A stretch of DNA of 64,000 bases from Actinomadura hibisca NBRC 15177. GTDB lineage: Bacteria > Actinomycetota > Actinomycetes > Streptosporangiales > Streptosporangiaceae. The position numbers and the translations under genes are program-made. Shown one piece after another: positions 1 to 7,314 of this stretch. Below the pieces are notes generated by a model. That model searched no databases, had not been told where the DNA came from, and saw only the letters and a list, made by a program, of their open reading frames with translations. The first letter of the stretch is position 1, and each line of letters opens with the position of its first letter. The stretch lies in assembly GCF_001552635.1 (NCBI RefSeq), contig NZ_BCRO01000063.1:1-64000 (forward strand). The letters are read 5' to 3'.

Positions 1-133
1 CCCCCTCCTGGCCCCCTGTCAGGCCCCTTTGTGAAACCAGGGACGGCGAAAGGTTGGGGAGCACCGTTCAACCCCGCCGCTCAACTCCCGGCCCGCATTC
101 GGGTGCGGCGGCCAGAGGTGAGGCTTCCCCCGG

Positions 134-385
134 ATGAACGAGACCCGCGCACAACGCGCACAAGCTGAGAACGAGGTCCTGGACCGCCTGCGCGCCGACT
201 TCCCCGGCCATGCCATCTGGCGGTCGACCCGCTATGACGATCAGCCCGGGGACTGGGTGGCGACCCTGCGCGACCCGGCCGCCGGCGTCGACCCGACCTT
301 GATTCGCTCCACGCCTTCGGAGCTGCGGGCAGCGCTGATCAACGAGTACGAGCGGGCACTCACGCGAGACACCGGACCCCGGTGA
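134..385 (+). CDS. Small hypothetical actinobacterial protein (83 aa)
   Basis: Function unknown. The ATG follows a weak purine stretch. The protein is soluble, with no signal peptide or membrane segment. Its central part (FPGHAIW, then WVATLRD, then LIRSTPSELRAAL) aligns with the 95-aa protein at 51820-52107 (FPGYAIN, WVAGLRN, IITSTAATLRAAL), so the two are paralogues of one small family, and the second lies in a graspetide operon on an island. The next gene overlaps its stop by 4 nt (ATGA), which suggests co-translation. I infer an accessory protein of mobile or RiPP-associated loci; no catalytic motif is visible. Confidence 0.7.
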   Translation: MNETRAQRAQAENEVLDRLRADFPGHAIWRSTRYDDQPGDWVATLRDPAAGVDPTLIRSTPSELRAALINEYERALTRDTGPR

Positions 386-822
386 TGGGCCGAGAGGGGA
401 AGTCGGTCCCATCACCGGAAGGGGCCGCTCAAGGGCGAGCGGCCTGGGGGGAACAGGCAGAGGCGGCGCGGCCGATGGGCGCGTCCACCGGCGCATCGGC
501 CGCGTCGTCTCTGTTGCGACGCTGGACGGCCTGGCGGACGAGACGGTTGCTCAGTCGGCTGGCTCGAACGCTGCGGAAGCGGGGCTGGGTGGCTGAATTG
601 CGTTACCAGGAGACGTCGATCCTGCTGCGGGTCTTCTCGCCTGAGGTCCCCATCGTCGGCGAGAGCATCTTCGTTGTGCACGACATAGCTGGCTGGGGCT
701 ACCAAGCGAGTACGGGTGAATGGCTCGCTTACTGCTCAGAGCGGGAGCTCGCCGCCGCCAATATCGCGGAACGGTTCGTCTGCTTCGGGCTCTGGCCATC
801 GCCGAACGGGAAACAGCCCTGA
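382..822 (+). CDS. Hypothetical protein (146 aa)
   Basis: Unrecognised. It starts in an ATGA overlap with the preceding stop. Residues 1-45 are Ala/Gly/Arg-rich and low-complexity. From about residue 46 there is an Arg-rich helix, then an alpha/beta stretch with FVVHDIAGWGYQ and WLAYCSERELAAA. The pattern resembles small proteins found next to XRE regulators in actinomycete accessory regions. It is the second gene of a three-gene run (134-1027). No secretion signal is present. Confidence 0.55.
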   Translation: MMGREGKSVPSPEGAAQGRAAWGEQAEAARPMGASTGASAASSLLRRWTAWRTRRLLSRLARTLRKRGWVAELRYQETSILLRVFSPEVPIVGESIFVVHDIAGWGYQASTGEWLAYCSERELAAANIAERFVCFGLWPSPNGKQP

Positions 823-1027
823 TGATCACCAAGGAGGTGGGGCGGCGGCGCTGGAACAAGAGTTCGGCTGCGTGTTGTCGGCCTGGTACGGACGTGCCAC
901 GGGGAGATGGTGGGCGTTGATCACGGTGCGGCGTGACCTACGTCTGGTGGAAGCGGCCAACCCACGGGAGCTGCGCGAAGTGGTGATTCAGTCGGGCCGA
1001 GTATCACGGTCTCGGATAGTGCGCTGA
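716..1027 (+). CDS. WWAL-type small hypothetical protein; start or frame unclear
   Basis: The conserved part begins near 848 and reads AWYGRATGRWWALITV then LRLVEAANPRELREVV. It aligns with the 78-aa protein at 44092-44328 (AWYGQFTKTWWALVPV, LRLVEAHSPKELREAI), so the C-terminal part is real coding sequence. The only ATG in this frame (716) would overlap the previous gene by 107 nt in another frame. A good ribosome-binding sequence (AAGGAGG, 831-837) is followed by no ATG or GTG in the conserved frame. An ATG at 822 overlapping the upstream stop (TGATG) opens a different frame that ends at 920. Either an unusual start is used or there is a frameshift near 840-850. Confidence 0.5.
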   Translation: MNGSLTAQSGSSPPPISRNGSSASGSGHRRTGNSPDDHQGGGAAALEQEFGCVLSAWYGRATGRWWALITVRRDLRLVEAANPRELREVVIQSGRVSRSRIVR

Positions 1028-1600
1028 TCAACAGGTTGGGGTGGCGTCAACCGCTTCGATGATGTCGCGGGCGGCCTCGGTGACTTCGATTAGGTCGGTG
1101 CGGATGACCAGGTCAGCTGGTAGCACCGTCCCGCTGCCGCGCTCGCGTCGCTGCTCGTCGTCGGCCTCGTCCCACGCTCGTAGCCGGGCGGGCGTGTCGA
1201 TGTCCCCGCGCTGTTGTGAGCGTTCGGTGCAGACTTGGCGGGGCACCCACAGCACGACCTTGCGCCACTCCAGCGGGATGGCCTCGGCAAGGCTTCGCAT
1301 GTCGGCGAAGCTGCCCATGTGCACGACCGGCACCCGCCCGGCCTCGACCAAGTCAGCGATGTCCTGGCGGTCGACGGCGTAGCGGTTGCCGTAGCGCTCG
1401 GTCTCTACCGCCAGGCGCCCCGCATTGCAGAGTGCCTGCAACTCCTCGGGCGCGACGTAGCGGTAACCGGTGCTGCGGCCGCTGCCGACCTTGAGCTTCG
1501 TCAGCAGCGTGAACCGGCTGTCAAGGGCCGACAGGGCGACGGTGACGGTGTCCTTGCCGCTGGTCGGTGGGCCGTACAGGATCACGCCTCGGGAGGTCAC
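1028..1600 (-). CDS. Guanylate-kinase-like P-loop NTPase
   Basis: A 190-aa kinase-fold protein. A Walker A motif sits at the N-terminus (residues 10-17, GPPTSGKD). A region like the guanylate kinase GMP-binding segment follows (SGRSTGYRYV, with KLKVGSGR before it), and a lid-like Arg/Gln-rich stretch comes near residues 128-150. True guanylate kinases are similar in length, but the usual GE.(D/N)G.(D/E)Y signature is not clear. The substrate may be a nucleotide or something else. The start overlaps the stop of the upstream XRE-kinase gene by 4 nt (ATGA), so the two are translationally coupled. The housekeeping gmk is normally elsewhere, so this looks like an accessory enzyme. Confidence 0.65.
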   Translation of the reverse strand: MTSRGVILYGPPTSGKDTVTVALSALDSRFTLLTKLKVGSGRSTGYRYVAPEELQALCNAGRLAVETERYGNRYAVDRQDIADLVEAGRVPVVHMGSFADMRSLAEAIPLEWRKVVLWVPRQVCTERSQQRGDIDTPARLRAWDEADDEQRRERGSGTVLPADLVIRTDLIEVTEAARDIIEAVDATPTC

Positions 1601-2637
1601 CCGAGGATTTTACGGAGTGCCTCCCGCGTCTGGTCGGCGATGCTGATCGCCGCGCCCTGCCGGTTGTCGATGGTCAGGTGAACACCGGGCGGCGCGTGCT
1701 CGGCATCGACGCCGGCGATGTACTCCTCCCAGTTGGCCAGCTTCCACGCGTCGCGCGGAGCGTCGCGGAACTCGATGTGCTCCCGCATGGAGTCGACGTC
1801 ACAGCGGACCCAGATCGCCGCGACGTCCATCCCCCTGGCCTTGCACCGGTTGGTGAGACGGCTCATCCACGCCTCGTCGTTCAGCTCGGCGATGAACGGG
1901 GCGATCAGGATGGTGGAGATGCCGCAATCGATGTTGTCGTTCGCGGTGTCCATCAGGCACTTGTACTCAAGGGGCCTGATCTCGTTCCGGTAGAGGTCGG
2001 TGTGGCGGTCGTGCGGGTCGCCGCCGAGCGAGACGAGAAGGCGCTCGACCAGGCGGCGCGTGAGCGAATCCTTGTCCAGGAACGCCCACCCGGTCACGTC
2101 CCCCAGGAAGCGCGCGAACTCGGTCTTGCCTGAGCCGGCGTAGCCCCCGACCAGGACGAGAACCGGGTTCTTCACACCATCGGTGAGCATCCGGCCGCGC
2201 CACGCGTTGACCACACGGTCCTTCAGCACCTCACCGGCGGCGGCTTCGTAGTCCTGCGTGCCGTCGGTGACCTGGTCAAGCCCAACAGAGATCGCTGATG
2301 CAGCCTCTTCGGTGACGGCCGGATCGGTGGCCGGCCTCGGCACCGGCAGCACAGCACTCGGGGGCGTCTGCTCACTGGGCAACGGAAGGCGGAAGCCGAG
2401 ATCCGGCTCGGTGGCCTGATACATCAGGCAGTACGCACGGCGATAGTGCGGGCCTGGATAGACGGTGCCGTTCTCGTGCGACCAGATCGTCTGCAAGTTC
2501 GCGGCAAGACGCAGGTTGGCGCGGTCGGCGACATGACGCAACTCGTCACCGACGGCCTCAAGGCTCAAACCATGGGCTTCGCGGCGCTCGCGCAACCGCT
2601 CGGGATGCCAACCGGGCCGCTGCTTGGTGCTGGTCAT
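1597..2637 (-). CDS. XRE-type HTH fused to P-loop kinase/ATPase
   Basis: About 346 aa from the ATG at 2637, chosen because AAAGGAAGG lies 8-14 nt upstream; an in-frame ATG at 2658 is possible. Residues 1-70 form an XRE-like HTH (LRERREAHGLSLEAVGDELR, then a second helix pair and WSHENG). The later half is a zeta-toxin/adenylate-kinase-like P-loop domain with Walker A GGYAGSGKTE, followed by FLDKDSLTRRL (a candidate phosphate acceptor or catalytic Asp) and an Arg-rich lid. The next gene is a second P-loop kinase, overlapping by 4 nt. I infer a regulated nucleotide or metabolite kinase pair, or a toxin-like element. The substrate is not predictable from the sequence. Confidence 0.65.
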   Translation of the reverse strand: MTSTKQRPGWHPERLRERREAHGLSLEAVGDELRHVADRANLRLAANLQTIWSHENGTVYPGPHYRRAYCLMYQATEPDLGFRLPLPSEQTPPSAVLPVPRPATDPAVTEEAASAISVGLDQVTDGTQDYEAAAGEVLKDRVVNAWRGRMLTDGVKNPVLVLVGGYAGSGKTEFARFLGDVTGWAFLDKDSLTRRLVERLLVSLGGDPHDRHTDLYRNEIRPLEYKCLMDTANDNIDCGISTILIAPFIAELNDEAWMSRLTNRCKARGMDVAAIWVRCDVDSMREHIEFRDAPRDAWKLANWEEYIAGVDAEHAPPGVHLTIDNRQGAAISIADQTREALRKILG

Positions 2638-2723
2638 GTCCTGCGGCCTTCCTTTCACCGCGGACCGCGCGACGGCTGGCCGCCTGGTCCGCTCGGAATG
2701 TGGAGGCGGATGTATAAACCGGC

Positions 2724-2899
2724 GTGCAAGAACCTAGCGAACTGGCGGTGGTGGAGGTTCGGCAGGCGGACTCGTCGATCACGCTCCGGGGCACGTGCAC
2801 GTGGTCAGCGAGCAGCTCGTTGAGGACCAGGGGAGCTTCGTCCGCTTCGTCCGCTGGCCAAGGGAAGCCTTGCAAGGGTGCTGTTGGCGATCCTGCTAA
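2724..2899 (+). pseudogene. Short ORF broken by an apparent frameshift
   Basis: From a GTG at 2724 the frame reads a plausible small protein (LAVVEVRQADSSITLRG). If one base near 2790 is skipped it continues as HVHVVSEQLVEDQG and FVRFVRW to a TAA at 2897. A TATAAA box about 8 nt before the GTG would suit a leaderless transcript. The continuous alternation of charged and aliphatic residues across the break suggests one former reading frame. I do not recognise the family. Confidence 0.35.
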
Positions 2900-2905
2900 G
2901 CACGA

Positions 2906-2934
2906 AGGCCCCTCGCGGTGATCGCGAGGGGCCT
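2906..2934. terminator. Intrinsic-type hairpin after tRNA-Arg
   Basis: Perfect 12-bp arms (AGGCCCCTCGCG and its complement) around a 5-nt loop. It lies 11 nt beyond the 3' end of the tRNA-Arg gene on the minus strand. No T-run follows, as is common in high-GC actinomycetes. Confidence 0.75.
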
Positions 2935-2945
2935 CCGTTCTGCTG

Positions 2946-3018
2946 TGCACCCGAAGGGATTCGAACCCCTAACCTTCTGATCCGTAGTCAGATGCTCTAT
3001 CCATTGAGCTACGGGTGC
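2946..3018 (-). tRNA. tRNA-Arg (anticodon ACG)
   Basis: On the minus strand the 7-bp acceptor stem GCACCCG/CGGGTGC, D-arm, anticodon arm with loop CTACGGA (anticodon ACG) and T-arm with GGTTCGAATCC are all intact. Discriminator is A. CCA is not encoded. A TAGAAT box at 3059-3064 (read on the minus strand) may be its -10. The 3' end faces the accessory genes at 1-2.7 kb, but I found no repeated copy of it inside the window. Confidence 0.95.
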
Positions 3019-3245
3019 CCGCCCCTGACCTTGACCTGGGGCGTTGTTGCCGGTGAAGATTCTAGCAGCTCCGTCCGTGTCGGCCGGTGCGCTCGACTCC
3101 TCGTCGGCAACACCCACAAGCATAGGGCACGTCCGGGCGTGCTCGGACCGTACCTCCTTCCTGGCACGGAGCACCGTTGGTTCGGACTATGCTGTAGTTC
3201 GCACTTTGCTGGTGAGCACGCTGACCGGTAACCTGTGCTGAGCCT

Positions 3246-3335
3246 GGAGGATTCGCCTAGTCCGGTCTATGGCGCCGCACTGCTAATGCGGTTTGGGTTT
3301 ACCGCCCATCCGGGGTTCAAATCCCCGATCCTCCG
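3246..3335 (+). tRNA. tRNA-Ser (anticodon GCU)
   Basis: A type II tRNA of 90 nt: acceptor GGAGGAT/ATCCTCC, anticodon stem CGCA/TGCG with loop CTGCTAA (anticodon GCT), a long variable arm and an intact T-arm (GGGGTTCAAATCCCC). Discriminator is G; CCA is absent. A promoter with -10-like TAACCT lies about 15-20 nt upstream. Confidence 0.95.
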
Positions 3336-3343
3336 CCCGTAAC

Positions 3344-3385
3344 CAGGGGCTTCGCCGGAGACGTACGTCTCCGGCGAAGCCCCTG
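3344..3385. terminator. 42-bp perfect palindrome downstream of tRNA-Ser(GCU)
   Basis: Left arm CAGGGGCTTCGCCGGAGACG plus T at 3364, and the right arm at 3365-3385 is its exact reverse complement, so there is no loop in the DNA. It begins 9 nt after the tRNA and most likely folds into a long rho-independent-type hairpin without a U-tract. A protein-binding site is a less likely alternative. Confidence 0.75.
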
Positions 3386-3941
3386 ATGCGTTTCTGACGT
3401 CCACTCCATGCCCGTGATGGGCACGCCGCGCCTGCAAGGTCCCGTCTGAGCTGCCTGTATCTCAGGCTCGCTGCTCAGGGTCAACCGCTGCAATCCAGCC
3501 TGCCGCGCGGCCAGAGAGGGTCATGTTGGCCTCGTCGGCCGTCTCATCTGTGCGCTCGTCGTCGGGGAGGTGCGCTGGCGGCAGGTTTCGGCGTTCGAGT
3601 CGGTGGTCCGCTCTGGTGGCTGGGGCTCTTTGGTTGTCGTCGTCGGCTCTACGTCTTGCAGTGCAGTGTCCTGGGACGTGGGTGTGCGTCGGGAATGTGC
3701 ATTGGGTCGCTTTCGCGTGTTGTGTGGTTAAGGGTGCGTTAGACGGCCAGGTTGAGCAATAAGTTCTTGTGTCCTGAGAAAGGGACGTCAGGGCGGGACT
3801 TGTGTCCTTGTGGGCCTGGAAAGGCATCACGGGGTGTTCCCATCGCAAGTGGGACGGGCGTCCCTTCCTTCGTTTGCGGGGTTCGGAACATTCTTGATTC
3901 ACGGCGGACGAACCGGTCCGCCCCGTCGAGAGGAGAACGCC
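3386..3941. other. Gene-poor leader region upstream of the first graspetide operon
   Basis: No convincing gene. Open frames on both strands here lack family resemblance and good start sites. Visible elements are a direct repeat CTTGTGTCCT (near 3768 and 3798), GGGACG repeats (3781 and 3851), and an inverted repeat GGGACG-GG-CGTCCC at 3851-3864 about 80 nt before the precursor start. The base composition is lower in GC than neighbouring genes. The region probably carries the promoter of the precursor gene. Confidence 0.5.
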
Positions 3942-4148
3942 ATGACGGTGGACACCCAGGTCCGGCCCGCGATCTACGTCGGGCAGGAGCGGATGGCGCT
4001 GGCGCCGGCGCCCAAGCTGGCGGCGTGGGAGCGCGACCTGATCGAGCGGCTCGACATCGAGTGGGACCTCCACGTCCTGGAGTCGATGCACCCGAACGAG
4101 ACGATCAGCGGTTCCGGTGACGGCTGGGACGACTGCGACGCCGGCTGA
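3942..4148 (+). CDS. Putative graspetide (ATP-grasp RiPP) precursor peptide, cluster I
   Basis: 68 aa from the ATG at 3942, which has GAGAGGAGAA just upstream. Residues 1-45 look like a leader: a Pro/Ala segment (ALAPAPK), then an amphipathic helix (LAAWERDLIERLDIEWDLHV). The last 15 residues, TISGSGDGWDDCDAG, form a core-like tail in which Thr/Ser donors precede a cluster of Asp acceptors, as needed for side-chain ester or amide crosslinks. A single Cys is present. It lies 43 nt upstream of an ATP-grasp ligase gene and an ABC exporter. The assignment rests on this context plus composition; the peptide does not match a subfamily I can name. Confidence 0.7.
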   Translation: MTVDTQVRPAIYVGQERMALAPAPKLAAWERDLIERLDIEWDLHVLESMHPNETISGSGDGWDDCDAG

Positions 4149-4191
4149 CCTCGTCGTACCGCACTGATCACTGATTAGGAGGGTCGCGCTC

Positions 4192-5154
4192 ATGCGTCGC
4201 CACGAAAAGTCCGCACGGATCGCCGTCGTCACGCATGAGCGCGACCTGCACGCCCATGCCGTTAAGGCCGAAATGGAACGCCGTTATCCGGCGCGCGTCC
4301 ATATCTTTGAGAGTGACCATTTCAGTCGGGCGCCTGGGTTGAGCTGGTCGCCTCTGGAGAAAGAGGAGTCGGTCTTTCCCGCCGTTGATGGGACGGCGGT
4401 GCGGTTGGGGGAACTCGACGCCATCTGGTTCCGGCGGCTGGGGAACACCCGTACGTCCGCCAATCCCGAGGTGACCGATCCCGTCGATCGTGAGCTCATC
4501 CACGTCGACACCAACGCCGCCGCGCTCGGCATGTTGACGACCGAGTTCCGCGGCCGGTGGGTGGATCGGCCCTCGGCGTTCTGGGCCGCGCAGAACAAGG
4601 TCGTCCAACTTCGGGCCGCTCATGAGCTTGGGCTGCGGATTCCTGAGACGTTGATCAGCCAGTCGCCTGAGCGGATTCGGGCGTTCTGCCGTGCGCATCC
4701 TGGTGCGATCGTCAAGGCCGTGCGTGGGGTCATGCAGGCTCCTGCGGCGACTGCGGTAGTTGGCGAAGAGTTGCTGGGTGATGAGGCGGCGCTGCGGGTC
4801 TGTCCTGCTATCTACCAGGAGCTGGTTCCGGGGCGGCGGCATGTGCGTGTTCAGGTCTTTGGGGACCGGGTCTTGGCCGCTTTGCTGGAGTCCGATGATT
4901 TGGACTGGCGGCCGAATCTTGATATCCCCGCTGTTGAGCATCGTTTGCCTGAGGGGCTCCAGGACTCGCTGCATGCGCTGTTGAAGCATCTGGATCTGAC
5001 CATGGGCGTGTTCGACCTCAAGCTCACTGACGAGGGTGAGTACATCTGGCTGGAGGTCAATCCGCAGGGGCAGTGGTTGTTCGTCGAGGGCATGACGGGG
5101 CTGCCACTCATTGAGGCGTTCACTGACTTCCTGTACGGACGAGCCGTCCAGTGA
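4192..5154 (+). CDS. ATP-grasp peptide ligase (MvdD/MvdC-like graspetide maturase), cluster I
   Basis: 320 aa. RimK/MvdD-like layout: the N-terminal pre-ATP-grasp domain (residues 1-120) contains the family-typical AIWFRRLGN. The ATP-binding region has AIVKAVRG, then YQELVPGRRHVRVQVFGDRV, and the Mg-binding end is IWLEVNPQGQWLFVE. Such enzymes phosphorylate Asp/Glu side chains of a precursor and let Ser/Thr or Lys attack, giving omega-ester or omega-amide macrocycles. It follows the precursor gene and has an AGGAGGG ribosome-binding site. Its stop overlaps the start of the ABC exporter (GTGA). No methyltransferase is adjacent, unlike cluster II. Confidence 0.88.
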   Translation: MRRHEKSARIAVVTHERDLHAHAVKAEMERRYPARVHIFESDHFSRAPGLSWSPLEKEESVFPAVDGTAVRLGELDAIWFRRLGNTRTSANPEVTDPVDRELIHVDTNAAALGMLTTEFRGRWVDRPSAFWAAQNKVVQLRAAHELGLRIPETLISQSPERIRAFCRAHPGAIVKAVRGVMQAPAATAVVGEELLGDEAALRVCPAIYQELVPGRRHVRVQVFGDRVLAALLESDDLDWRPNLDIPAVEHRLPEGLQDSLHALLKHLDLTMGVFDLKLTDEGEYIWLEVNPQGQWLFVEGMTGLPLIEAFTDFLYGRAVQ

Positions 5155-6893
5155 ACCGGCGGGTGCTGGCGCTGTTCCGGCCGCACGCGCGACGGGTGTT
5201 GCTGGTCACGCTCCTAATTCTGGTCGCGGCCGGAACTGGTGCTGCTCTTCCGTTTCTGACGCGGGAGCTGGTCGATACGGGGCTGTTCGCGCCTGATGGG
5301 CCGCGGGTTGGTTTGTTGTGCGGTCTGCTGGCGGGGATGGTCGCGCTTACCGCCTTGGGCGGCGGGCTTGGGGTGTTGCAGTCCTATCTGTCTGGGCGGA
5401 TGGGGCAGGACGTTCTGGAGCGGCTACGTGGTGATCTGTACGCGCATTTGCAGCGGTTGCCGATGGGGTTCTTCACTCGGACGCGGACCGGGGAGATCCA
5501 GTCGCGGGTGATCGGGGATGTTGCTGAGGTGCAGACCACGGTCAGTACGACCGTGCCGACGCTGCTGGCTAACGTCGTGACCTGCGTGACCACGTTGGCG
5601 GCCCTGTTTGTTCTGTCGTGGCGGCTCACGTTGGTGTCGGTCGCTTTGCTGCCGGTCGCCGCCTGGCTTACGGCTAGGGTCGCCGTGCACCAGCGCCGTG
5701 TCATGGCCTCGGTGCAGCAGTCACGGGCTGAAATGAGCGTCATCGCTGAGGAGACTCTGTCGGTCTCGGGGATTTTGTTGGCTCGGGTCTTCGGCCGTGC
5801 CGATCATGGTGTGCGGCGGTTCCAGGATGAGAGCCGGCGGCTTTCGGGGTTGCAACTGCGCGCGGCGGTCGCCGCGCAGGCATTGGGTGCGGCGTTGCAG
5901 GCGCTATTTCTGATCATGCCGCCTGTGGTCTACGTCGCTGCCGGGTTCACCGATGCCGTTACGCCAGGGACGCTGCTGGCCTTCACGTCGTTGCAGGCGC
6001 GGCTCTTCCTGCCTGCGGGCCAGCTCATGCAGGTCACTGTGCAGTTCCGCGCGGCCACGGCGGTGTTCGAGCGCATCTTCGAGTACCTCGATCTGCCGCC
6101 GGGGGCTGTTGATCGGCCTGGTGCGCTTGTTGTTCGTAAGGAGGCGGTGCGGGGGGAGGTTCGGTTTGAGGGGGTCACTTTTCGGCATGACGGGCCGCCT
6201 GTGTTGCGGGATGTTTCGTTGGTCGTTCGGCCTGGGCAGTTTGTTGCTGTTGTCGGTGCCAGTGGGTCGGGCAAGACCACTCTGACGCATTTGGCCATGC
6301 GGCTGCACGATCCGGATCGTGGTTGCGTCGCTCTGGATGGGGTTGATCTGCGCGATCTGACGCGGGATTCGCTGGCTCGGCTGTTCGGTGTGGTTACCCA
6401 GGAGCCGGTGTTGTTGCATGCGACGGTCGCTGAGAACCTTCGCTATGCCAAGCCTGACGCCACGGACGCCGAGTTGGAGACTGCTTGCAAGACCGCGCTC
6501 ATCCACGACCGCATCATGGGGCTGCCTGAGGGATATGAGTCGGTGGTGGGCGAGCGTGGCTCCCGGTTGTCGGGTGGCGAGAAGCAGCGGCTGGCCATCG
6601 CCCGCGCCGTCCTCAACGACCCGCGCGTCCTCGTCCTCGACGAGGCGACCTCGGCCCTGGACGCCGAGAGCGAGCGGCAGGTTCGCCGGGCCCTGGCCCC
6701 GCTGCTGGCAGGTCGTACGACGATCGCCGTCACGCACCGGCTCGACATGATCCGCGCGGCGGACGTCGTTCTCGTGCTGCACGAGGGGCGGCTGGTCGAG
6801 CAGGGCACCCATGACGAGTTGCTCGCCTTGGGTGGGCGTTACGCCGGTCTCCATCGGCTTTGGGTTGCCGATGCTCCTGCGGTCGCCGGGTAG
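5151..6893 (+). CDS. ABC exporter (TMD-NBD fusion) of cluster I
   Basis: 580 aa, GTG start overlapping the maturase stop by 4 nt. The N-terminal half is a six-helix type I exporter domain (residues about 15-310). The C-terminal half is a full nucleotide-binding domain: Walker A GASGSGKTT, Q-loop VVTQEP, signature LSGGEKQR, Walker B VLVLDEATSALD and H-loop TH. No C39 leader-peptidase domain is present, so leader removal must be done by another protease. From its position it most likely exports the modified peptide. It would act as a homodimer in the membrane. Confidence 0.9.
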   Translation: MNRRVLALFRPHARRVLLVTLLILVAAGTGAALPFLTRELVDTGLFAPDGPRVGLLCGLLAGMVALTALGGGLGVLQSYLSGRMGQDVLERLRGDLYAHLQRLPMGFFTRTRTGEIQSRVIGDVAEVQTTVSTTVPTLLANVVTCVTTLAALFVLSWRLTLVSVALLPVAAWLTARVAVHQRRVMASVQQSRAEMSVIAEETLSVSGILLARVFGRADHGVRRFQDESRRLSGLQLRAAVAAQALGAALQALFLIMPPVVYVAAGFTDAVTPGTLLAFTSLQARLFLPAGQLMQVTVQFRAATAVFERIFEYLDLPPGAVDRPGALVVRKEAVRGEVRFEGVTFRHDGPPVLRDVSLVVRPGQFVAVVGASGSGKTTLTHLAMRLHDPDRGCVALDGVDLRDLTRDSLARLFGVVTQEPVLLHATVAENLRYAKPDATDAELETACKTALIHDRIMGLPEGYESVVGERGSRLSGGEKQRLAIARAVLNDPRVLVLDEATSALDAESERQVRRALAPLLAGRTTIAVTHRLDMIRAADVVLVLHEGRLVEQGTHDELLALGGRYAGLHRLWVADAPAVAG

Positions 6894-6906
6894 GGCTTGG
6901 GCGGCT

Positions 6907-7230
6907 TCAGCAGAAGGACGGGTTCTTCTCTCGTTTGATGCCTTTGGGGGGACTGGCGGCGGCTCGTTCCAGGGCGGATTCGATCGCTCCTACGCGGTCC
7001 GCCAGGAGGCCGATCGTTCCTGCGGTCCGCGCCAGGGGGTCGTTGGACGGGCCGGTCAGGGCCTGGACGCGCTGGTACGCCGTCTTCACTTCGGTCCAGC
7101 GGCGGTCCCGGACGGCCGCCATGATGCCGCGCAGCTCCGTCAGCTTCAGCAGGTCCGGCTCGGCCGAGGGGGGCGGCCCGTCCGGGTGGTGGTCGTAGAT
7201 CATGATCTCCGGTTCGTCGTCGGTCCTCAC
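6907..7230 (-). CDS. Orphan copy of the DUF3686-ATPase C-terminal domain
   Basis: About 107 aa. It aligns over its whole length with the last 110 residues of the giant ATPase directly upstream: LLKLTELRGIM versus LLKLSELRGIL, RRWTEVKTAYQR versus HRWTEVKTAYQR, LLADRVGAIESALERA versus LLADRVGAIESAIERA. The similarity continues upstream of the GTG start (NRIIPV versus ARIVPV in the ATPase) and no clear ribosome-binding site exists. This looks like the remnant of a tandem partial duplication rather than a designed gene. It may still be expressed as a small coiled-coil protein. The gap from the ATPase stop is about 85 nt. Confidence 0.6.
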   Translation of the reverse strand: MRTDDEPEIMIYDHHPDGPPPSAEPDLLKLTELRGIMAAVRDRRWTEVKTAYQRVQALTGPSNDPLARTAGTIGLLADRVGAIESALERAAASPPKGIKREKNPSFC

Positions 7231-7314
7231 TGGGATGATCCGGTTCGGCGGCTGGTTCGCGACAGGATGGTAAAACCGCAGGTGGCCAGGTGTTTTCGGG
7301 TGAAGTGTGGTGGT

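Noticed and set aside
2659..3245. Possible island att site at tRNA-Arg(ACG)
   Set aside because: Accessory genes lie next to its 3' end, but no second copy of the tRNA 3' sequence was found in the window.
3462..3830. Minus-strand open frame upstream of graspetide cluster I, ending in a plausible-looking protein tail
   Set aside because: No ribosome-binding site, no recognisable family and poor codon composition; it is a chance frame in a promoter-rich region.
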